A DNA stretch of 9,466 bases from Deltaproteobacteria bacterium (GTDB taxonomy: Bacteria > Desulfobacterota > DSM-4660 > Desulfatiglandales > B25-G16): positions 1 through 9,466 of the forward strand of contig JAFDHR010000113.1 of NCBI GenBank assembly GCA_019308645.1. Direction: 5' to 3'. Position numbers and translations under genes: made by a program. Shown here in pieces: positions 5,528 through 9,466 of the stretch (position 1 is its first letter; each line of letters starts with the position of its first letter). Under the pieces are notes generated by a model. That model had not been told where the DNA came from. It saw only the letters and a program-made list of their open reading frames with translations, and made no database searches.

Positions 5528-5629
5528 TGAAGCTCCCCCGCTTCTTTAGCCATCCGGATCAAACCGGTGGTACAATAGAGCATCAGTCTGCAATAAAGCA
5601 GCTGAACAAGAAAGAAAGGAGGAGCTTCA
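5528..5629 (+). ncRNA. Structured leader of the IS110 transposase; candidate bridge-RNA or translation-control region
   Basis: Three nested or serial stems are visible. The outer stem pairs TGAAGCTCC (5528-5536) perfectly with GGAGCTTCA (5621-5629), the last two G of the transposase ribosome site through the A of its ATG. Inside are two hairpins of the same design. Hairpin 1 (5550-5570) has CCA, a bulged T, CCGG, the loop ATCAAA, CCGG and TGG. Hairpin 2 (5584-5604) has CAG, a bulged T, CTGC, the loop AATAAA, GCAG and CTG. A TACAAT box lies between them (5571-5576). IS110-group elements are known to encode a bridge RNA upstream of the transposase, but no guide loops have been assigned here, so this could equally be a leader that hides the start site. 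Confidence 0.45.
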
Positions 5630-7077
5630 TGAAAAAGAAAAACATTTATGTTAACCAAAGTCAAGAGTTACTTACCCTTTTTGAGGAAGCAGGAAACAGT
5701 GCAAAAATCATGTGTGTGCCAATCGACTATGCCAAAAAGGATCATGTGGTGATGTTTTGTAATGGTTATGGCGATATCTTGAGAAAACCCTTCTCAGTAA
5801 AGAACACCCCGGAAGGCGTCAACTACCTTACAGAACAGGTAACTCGATCCTGTCACAATCGTTCAATCAAACCCAAGCATGTATTCTTTGGTGGGGAGGA
5901 CGTAGGTTCCTATGCGGAGAATTTTGCAAGCACATTACGCTCAGGGGGATGGCTGGTGGCTGGTGTCAACGCCCATGACGCCAAGAAACAACGCTCAAAC
6001 ATACAAGCCAGTACTGATCGTCTGGACTTGATGGGAATCGCCACAATGCTGCTCAATCGGAGGTGTAACTGTTCTCCCGCGCAATCTGGTATCTATCGTA
6101 ACCTTCGCACACTTGTTCGTCACAGGCGAAGGCTTGTTGTAATGACGACTGAAGTTCGCAGCCGAATTCATGCCATTGTAGATCGACTCTTCCCAGGCTT
6201 TCTCGATGAAAAAAAGAGCGGAATCACACCATTTTCAAAGAGCTCATTATGGCTGATGGAAAACCGTTTCAGTACCCAGCAGATCCGCCGCCGCAAGCGA
6301 TCAGCGCTTATCGAAGCCCTCAGACGCCTTGGCACACCGAAGCCTGATTGTGCCGCTACCACGCTTCAGGAATATGCTGTGCGGGTTCTCAATACATTGG
6401 ATGAGTATGTGGCTACTCTCCAGCTATCCCTTGCTCAACACGTCAAACACTATGGGTGCCTTAAAGAAAACCTTGAGCAGCTGGAAAAGGAGATTGCCGT
6501 GTGGTTGTCACAAACACAAGGTGCATTTCTGACAACCGTACGGGGTATTGGTATTGTCCTGGCTGCTGGAGTAACCGCAGAAATCGGGGATCCATTTCAG
6601 CAAAAGCCATTGAACAACCTGGTCTCATACGCAGGCATTATCCCTCGGGTCATACAAACCGGTGGCCCTGAAGGACAGATCTATACCGGTAAGGTAGCCA
6701 AACGCAGCAACCGAATTCTCAAAGACTATGTGGTTCAGTCGGCTTCCCACTTGGGATTACATGGCCCGAAGGATTTGATGTCCGACTACACACGTCGTGA
6801 TGCAGCAGGACAGCACGCTGACTTCGGTATTGCTCGTAGGTATCTCCGTATGGCTATGGCTTTAATGAGAAACTCACAGATTTATCTTCCTCCCAGGCTT
6901 CGTAAAAAAGATAGCAAACCGGAAGAGAGGGCTGCTTACCATCTGATGAGGTGGCCTTACCTACGGGATAAATGGCAAAAACTCGATGCACTTGAAGCCG
7001 CCTTTACAGAAGATCGGCCTTTGGGGAGGTGGCGCAATATGGTTCAGGGGATATACGATATAGAACTCAAACTATAA
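5629..7077 (+). CDS. IS110-family transposase (DEDD N-terminal domain, Transposase_20 C-terminal domain)
   Basis: This recombinase moves its element through an N-terminal RuvC-like DEDD domain and a C-terminal Transposase_20 domain. ATG at 5629 is chosen because AAAGGAGG (5615-5622) lies six bases upstream; the frame is open to a TTG at 5524, but that extension lacks a ribosome site and overlaps the structured leader. The product has 482 residues, long for the family. The acidic residues appear as Asp33 (VPIDYAKKDH), Glu90 (FFGGEDVGSY), and Asp130 and Asp133 (STDRLDLMGIA). The C-terminal domain shows VRGIGIVLAAGVTAEIGDPF, VSYAGIIPR and KRSNRILKDYV. After YAGIIPR most relatives have a (Q/S)SGG motif containing the catalytic serine; here it reads QTGG, with Thr344. 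The gene is intact with no frameshift, so mobility depends on whether threonine works there. Confidence 0.94.
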   Translation: MKKKNIYVNQSQELLTLFEEAGNSAKIMCVPIDYAKKDHVVMFCNGYGDILRKPFSVKNTPEGVNYLTEQVTRSCHNRSIKPKHVFFGGEDVGSYAENFASTLRSGGWLVAGVNAHDAKKQRSNIQASTDRLDLMGIATMLLNRRCNCSPAQSGIYRNLRTLVRHRRRLVVMTTEVRSRIHAIVDRLFPGFLDEKKSGITPFSKSSLWLMENRFSTQQIRRRKRSALIEALRRLGTPKPDCAATTLQEYAVRVLNTLDEYVATLQLSLAQHVKHYGCLKENLEQLEKEIAVWLSQTQGAFLTTVRGIGIVLAAGVTAEIGDPFQQKPLNNLVSYAGIIPRVIQTGGPEGQIYTGKVAKRSNRILKDYVVQSASHLGLHGPKDLMSDYTRRDAAGQHADFGIARRYLRMAMALMRNSQIYLPPRLRKKDSKPEERAAYHLMRWPYLRDKWQKLDALEAAFTEDRPLGRWRNMVQGIYDIELKL

Positions 7078-7148
7078 GCCCAACTCAGGCTGGACTGGAT
7101 ACTTTCGGTTACAGGTCTTCGAGGTTACGGCGGACAGGATGGCTATAG

Positions 7149-7379
7149 TTATGCTGTCGCAGTGCTCCACAGATGGATGTCATTGACGGCTCGGGTCAGA
7201 ATGCCTAACCCTGTCCGCTCGACATCTTTCATTATGGCTCTAAGGTGCTCTGATCCTGGGAGAATCCCAGAGATCTTGTCATACCAGGCTGCCAAAGTCG
7301 GGCGATATGGACAGGGTTCGCCACCGGCTACACCGAGCCTCGTGTCCTTAAAATCGTAATGTATCAGGTCGGCTTTATA
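7149..7379 (-). other. Unidentified open frame downstream of the IS110 transposase
   Basis: The minus frame is open for 76 codons between a stop at 7380-7382 and TAA at 7149-7151. The translation looks protein-like: DLIHYDFKDTRLGVAGG, PCPYRPTLAAWYDKISG, LRAIMKDVERTGLGILT. However, there is no start codon until an internal ATG, and the plus strand is also open across 7162-7359. A 10-bp stem with one bulge (7252-7261 with 7265-7275, GAA loop) lies in the middle. It may be a fragment of a gene, or a structured region belonging to the right side of the IS110 element. I do not recognise it. Confidence 0.25.
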
Positions 7380-7386
7380 CTAATCT

Positions 7387-7409
7387 AAAAAAATGCCGCC
7401 CAAGCGGCA
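7387..7409 (-). terminator. Rho-independent terminator, leftward
   Basis: Reading the minus strand, TGCCGC, a TTGG loop and GCGGCA are followed immediately by seven T (7393-7387). This is a compact and convincing terminator. No intact minus-strand gene now lies to its right; RHS remnants 2 and 3 point at it, so it may have served the ancestral RHS gene or an inserted cassette. Confidence 0.7.
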
Positions 7410-7478
7410 ATAGGGGGAGTTTTGCCTCAAAAAAAGATGAAATTTTTACTTGACTTTTTCTTGGTGCTCTGACCCCAT

Positions 7479-7606
7479 TTATTTAATATTTAATTCTTCT
7501 GGATTCTCAACCAGAAAAGGAACTAAGAACGGAGACTTTCTATTTAGATGGTGCGAAGGATCCGCCCTCAAATACCTCCCTGTCTCCGGATTATAGTGTG
7601 TAATAT
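7479..7606 (-). pseudogene. RHS-repeat core remnant 2, short
   Basis: Read leftwards the frame gives THYNPETGRYLRADPSHH, the YxPxTGRYLxADP signature of the RHS-associated core, and then NRKSPFLVPFLVENPEELNIK before TAA at 7479-7481. Only about 40 codons are present and there is no start. The RHS sequence ends abruptly at 7606, where a GGGACGTTC palindrome begins, so insertion of that repeat probably marks the break. Its TATTTGAGG segment is the unslipped form of the TATTTTGAGG seen in remnant 3. No toxin domain follows the core. Proteins of this family are polymorphic toxins; this is a displaced tail fragment. Confidence 0.75.
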
Positions 7607-7675
7607 GGGACGTTCTTTACTTTTTCATTCTCAATATCCGATAATACCTTTAATCTAAATAGCAAAGAACGTCCC
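7607..7675. repeat. REP-like palindrome with GGGACGTTCTTT ends
   Basis: GGGACGTTCTTTACT (7607-7621) and AGCAAAGAACGTCCC (7661-7675) are inverted repeats with one mismatch around a 39-base centre. The right-end 10-mer GAACGTCCCG recurs at 8497-8506. Arms of this look are often seen with REP-associated tyrosine transposases; that association is from memory and no such transposase is in the window. It abuts RHS remnant 2 exactly. Confidence 0.65.
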
Positions 7676-7779
7676 GCATGACCCACTCAGTCTATCACCC
7701 GCAGCCGTGACACAGTCCGTGGAGCGGGGTGAGAGGCTTGTAAAGGAAAATAATTATCATTTTGGCTAAAAGTGCAATT
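7676..7779. other. Spacer without a supported gene
   Basis: About 100 bases between the REP-like palindrome and RHS remnant 3. No ORF of note, no hairpin and no promoter that I can support. Confidence 0.4.
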
Positions 7780-8305
7780 CTAAAGGATGTCCCCCAATAC
7801 GTCCACATATGCATACAGATTCAGCCCGGTCCAGGAAGGATCCGTCCTCAAAATACCTACCGGTGTTGGGATCGTAGTAGCGATTGAGATTGTAGTACAA
7901 CCCTGTCTCAGCGTCGTGATGCTGGCCCGGAAAGCGCAAGTTGTTTCTGATCTTCTCAGTGGTGATCTGCATATTTCCGAACGAGTCATAGGTAGCTGAC
8001 CAGACCACCAGGCCGTTGGTTCCAATGAGCTTCTGTGGGGTGCCGAGGTGATCGTTCTGGTACCAGTAATAAATGCTTCCGACTTTTTGCAAGAGTGGGG
8101 CTGTCATCCAGATTGAATTTGGTGCATAGCCATAGGTCTTGATCTCATTGCCAGATGCATCATACTCTCCGATGAGGCCCTCATCGGAGTATAAGAAATA
8201 TGTCCTTACCCCGTCAACCTCTTTCCACAGCCTTATGCCAAACGGGTCGTAGTAATATGTGGCAAAGACATAACCCTGCTCGCCTTCAACCTTGAGCAGG
8301 CGATC
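7780..8305 (-). pseudogene. RHS-repeat core remnant 3, truncated, +1 homopolymer frameshift
   Basis: This is the longest RHS fragment. From the stop at 8306-8308 the frame reads LLKVEGEQGY, YYYDPFGIRLWKEVDG, YLYSDEGLIGEY-like sequence, YYWYQNDHLGTPQKLIGTN, YDSFGN, NNLRFPGQHHDAETG and RYYDPNTGRYF. These are YD repeats followed by the RHS core. At 7850-7853 a run of four A (T on the coding strand) replaces the three seen in remnant 2 and shifts the frame. The core then continues in the other frame as LRTDPSWTGLNLYAYV and ends at TAG 7780-7782. Without correction the original frame runs on to 7766 as nonsense. There is no start codon, no N-terminal shell and no toxin domain, so it is a nonfunctional 3' piece. 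Confidence 0.88.
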
Positions 8306-8452
8306 TTACGTGTTGCAGATGCAATTTGTGTAGATACAATCCGCCTCCAAAAAGAAAAGGCGGTTAAAGGAAAAACCTTTAACCGCCTCCATTCAATTTA
8401 CCAAATGACGCAATAGCCCCGGACCGAATAAGTTCATAAGGATTGTCCCTTA
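8306..8452. other. Junction region between RHS remnant 3 and the transposase fragment
   Basis: It holds hairpin C and a small stem ATAAGG/CCTTAT (8436-8452 area) but no gene. GTGTAGATAC at about 8329-8338 loosely resembles the AGTGTAGAC repeats and, like copy 1, lies next to a copy of the B/C hairpin. Confidence 0.35.
8349..8388 (-). terminator. Perfect 13-bp terminator-like hairpin C
   Basis: AGGCGGTTAAAGG (8358-8370) pairs perfectly with CCTTTAACCGCCT (8376-8388) around a 5-base loop. On the minus strand the stem is followed by TTT, C and TTTTT (8357-8349), so it would stop leftward transcription. An extra CCGCCT at 8341-8346 could compete for AGGCGG. It is the intact relative of hairpin B. 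Confidence 0.65.
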
Positions 8453-9118
8453 TTGTGTTTTCAGGAATCCTCTTTATTCAAATATGTAAATGTGAGGAAC
8501 GTCCCGTATCACTCATATAATATCCCTTTTCTCTATGATGGGGAGCCAGGACTTGATGATTTTCTAGCTGATGTTGCAGAGTCCCAACGTTGTACCTGGC
8601 ATGGCCCCAGAGGACTTTATCATTCCCTTTGGAAAGACGGATTAAAGAAGAAGGACAGTCAGCCGGAGACAGATAAGATCAAACAGTTAATAGGCATAGA
8701 GCTTCCCGAAGGAGACTTTGAAATCCTTAAAGAAGAAGATAAGGAAAAGGTAAAGGCTAAATATGAAAGTAGTAAATCAGAAATCAAAGAGCTCATAAAA
8801 ACCTTCTATGAGAAAGGCTACATACATGGGGCCTCCTATCTTGAAAAGCTTTCTGATCGCCTATTTACCAATGTTGAGCTCTGGCTAAAGACAGGGGTCA
8901 TTGCCCCAAAAACAACATCGTTACTGGAACGGGTATTTAGAGAAATCGGTCGTCGTCTGAAAAAAATAGCTTGGGGATGGTCTGATAAAGCCGTTACTAA
9001 CATCTCCAAAATGATCATGATAAAGCAATACTCCCGGGATAAATGGGAGAAATACTGGAAAGAGAAACTTGGGATTAAGGGCTACTTTGATATCCAGATC
9101 GTATCTGTAACATCATAA
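8453..9118 (+). pseudogene. C-terminal part of a DDE (mutator/ISH6-like) transposase
   Basis: The frame contains the second half of an RNase H-fold transposase. DGEPGLDD with the second catalytic Asp (residue 29 of the open frame), QRCTWHGPRGLYHSLWKDGL with the C-x-x-H motif of mutator-like enzymes, an alpha-helical insertion rich in Lys and Glu (residues 70-150), and LLERVFREIGRRLKK with the probable catalytic Glu159, followed by WGWSDKAVTNISK. The first catalytic Asp and the DNA-binding N-terminus are absent. The TTG at 8453 has no ribosome site, and homology-like sequence starts only near 8515, just after the 10-mer GAACGTCCCG (8497-8506), so the gene was cut there. The family name is from motif recall and could be a neighbouring mutator-like group. 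It stops about 20 bases before the truncated MaoC-like sequence and is a likely agent of that truncation. Confidence 0.78.
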
Positions 9119-9204
9119 AGCCGAACCTTTTGAACGATACCAATCTGTTTTGAAGTTCGTGCTGTTTGGCCTATCTTGATTTCTTGAGACAAGATTTCTT
9201 TCAT
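9082..9204 (-). pseudogene. MaoC-like acyl dehydratase gene, truncated after about 21 codons
   Basis: ATG at 9202-9204 overlaps the TetR stop in the ATGA arrangement, and GGGAG (complement of 9212-9216) sits seven bases upstream, so the start is convincing and translation is coupled. The first residues MKEILSQEIKIGQTARTSKQ match the usual beginning of MaoC/hotdog-fold acyl dehydratases (xxIxIGxTAxxSKxI), enzymes that hydrate or dehydrate acyl-CoA thioesters. After about residue 21 the sequence (GIVQKVRLYDVTD) no longer fits, and TAG follows at 9082-9084 inside the transposase fragment. The remaining ~110 residues of a normal protein are missing, so the gene is dead. The family call rests on 20 residues plus the TetR partner and is therefore moderate. 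Confidence 0.55.
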
Positions 9205-9466
9205 TTTTGATCTCCCGGATCACTAGTCACAGCCTGAGAGAGGAGTAAGACAATATCATCAATCTCTCTCATCTTATCAATATCCGCTTCCTTTTCCAAT
9301 ATGACCCATCTCAGAGCCATATGACTGAAGGTACCCAAAAACATATTTTTAAATACTAAGATGTTGACGTTGGCTCGAATAGAACCTTCTTCCTTTCCTT
9401 CTTCTAAAATATCGTTTAATATTTGTGTATAAATATCAAAAAGTTTGTAGATATAGGAACCATAGA
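9201..9466 (-). CDS. TetR-family transcriptional regulator, C-terminal part
   Basis: The minus frame is open from the window edge to TGA at 9201-9203, 87 codons. The helix-turn-helix end lies beyond the window. The visible part is the all-helical ligand-binding/dimerisation domain: YKLFDIYTQILNDILEEGKE, EGSIRANVNILVFKNMFLGT, FSHMALRWVILEKE, DKMREIDDIVLLLSQAV. The EEGxxEGxIRxxV and FxNMxxGxxxHxALRWxLxEK pattern is familiar from TetR regulators of fatty-acid or acyl-CoA metabolism in deltaproteobacteria. The overlapping MaoC-like gene supports a role in acyl-CoA metabolism, but the ligand is unknown. It is otherwise undamaged where visible. Confidence 0.85.
   Translation of the reverse strand, partial: YGSYIYKLFDIYTQILNDILEEGKEEGSIRANVNILVFKNMFLGTFSHMALRWVILEKEADIDKMREIDDIVLLLSQAVTSDPGDQK

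Larger units (their letters stand above)
5528..7077 (+). mobile_element. IS110-family insertion sequence, ends not resolved
   Basis: The extent given is only the structured leader plus the transposase. Elements of this family usually lack terminal inverted repeats and may make no target duplication, so the true ends cannot be read from one copy. The left end probably lies between about 5385 and 5528 and the right end somewhere after 7077. Confidence 0.6.

Noticed and set aside
5524..5628. Longer TTG start for the IS110 transposase
   Set aside because: The strong Shine-Dalgarno belongs to ATG 5629, and the extra 35 residues are translation of the hairpin region with no family similarity.
7162..7359. 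65-codon plus ORF after the transposase
   Set aside because: It starts at GTG without a ribosome site and lies opposite a slightly more protein-like minus frame; neither is secure.
7452..7480. CTCTGACCCC stretch as the end of a REP/RAYT element
   Set aside because: Only one copy is present in the window and no matching partner is visible, so the resemblance alone is not enough for a feature.
1..9466. CRISPR array, tRNA, rRNA, replication origin
   Set aside because: No regularly spaced repeat array, no tRNA-like cloverleaf or CCA end, no conserved rRNA segment and no DnaA-box cluster were seen.

Overview
The window looks like a chromosomal segment from a Gram-negative anaerobe, most plausibly a Desulfobacterota (deltaproteobacterial) relative. 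The basis is ftsZ followed directly by a B12-type radical SAM gene of the kind often called TIGR03960, and a TetR plus MaoC-like gene pair at the other end. The taxonomic call is inference from gene content and protein character, not from a search.

Layout. (1) 1-2922, plus strand: the 3' part of ftsZ, then the radical SAM gene. An exact 100-bp tandem duplication (2197-2396) shifts that gene's frame; removing one copy restores a continuous 579-residue protein. (2) 2949-3367, minus: a frameshifted RHS-repeat core remnant. (3) 3415-4531: a very short plus-strand ORF, then a minus-strand YafQ/DinJ-type toxin-antitoxin pair with a recognisable promoter and a terminator-like hairpin, then a two-helix membrane ORF interrupted by an in-frame TGA. 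(4) 4532-5520: little intact coding. It holds short dispersed repeats, a truncated membrane-protein fragment that needs no start codon to be seen (5059-5352), and two large inverted repeats. (5) 5528-7077, plus: an IS110-family transposase preceded by a structured leader with two hairpins of identical architecture and a stem that pairs with the transposase start site. (6) 7078-8390: an unidentified minus-strand open frame, a minus-strand terminator, two more RHS remnants, a REP-like palindrome and another terminator-like hairpin. (7) 8453-9118, plus: the C-terminal part of a DDE transposase. (8) 9082-9466, minus: the first ~21 codons of a MaoC-like dehydratase gene, overlapping by 4 bases the 3' end of a TetR regulator gene that runs off the window.

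How it fits together. Two ordinary chromosomal ends (cell division/radical SAM on the left, TetR-MaoC operon on the right) flank about 6 kb of mobile and decayed DNA. Within it only the toxin-antitoxin pair and the IS110 transposase look intact. Three RHS tails, a truncated transposase, truncated membrane genes and repeated hairpins show repeated insertion and deletion. The most interesting items are the exact 100-bp duplication, the paired hairpins in front of the IS110 transposase, a possible catalytic Ser-to-Thr change in that transposase, and the TGA-interrupted membrane ORF with a hairpin just after the TGA.
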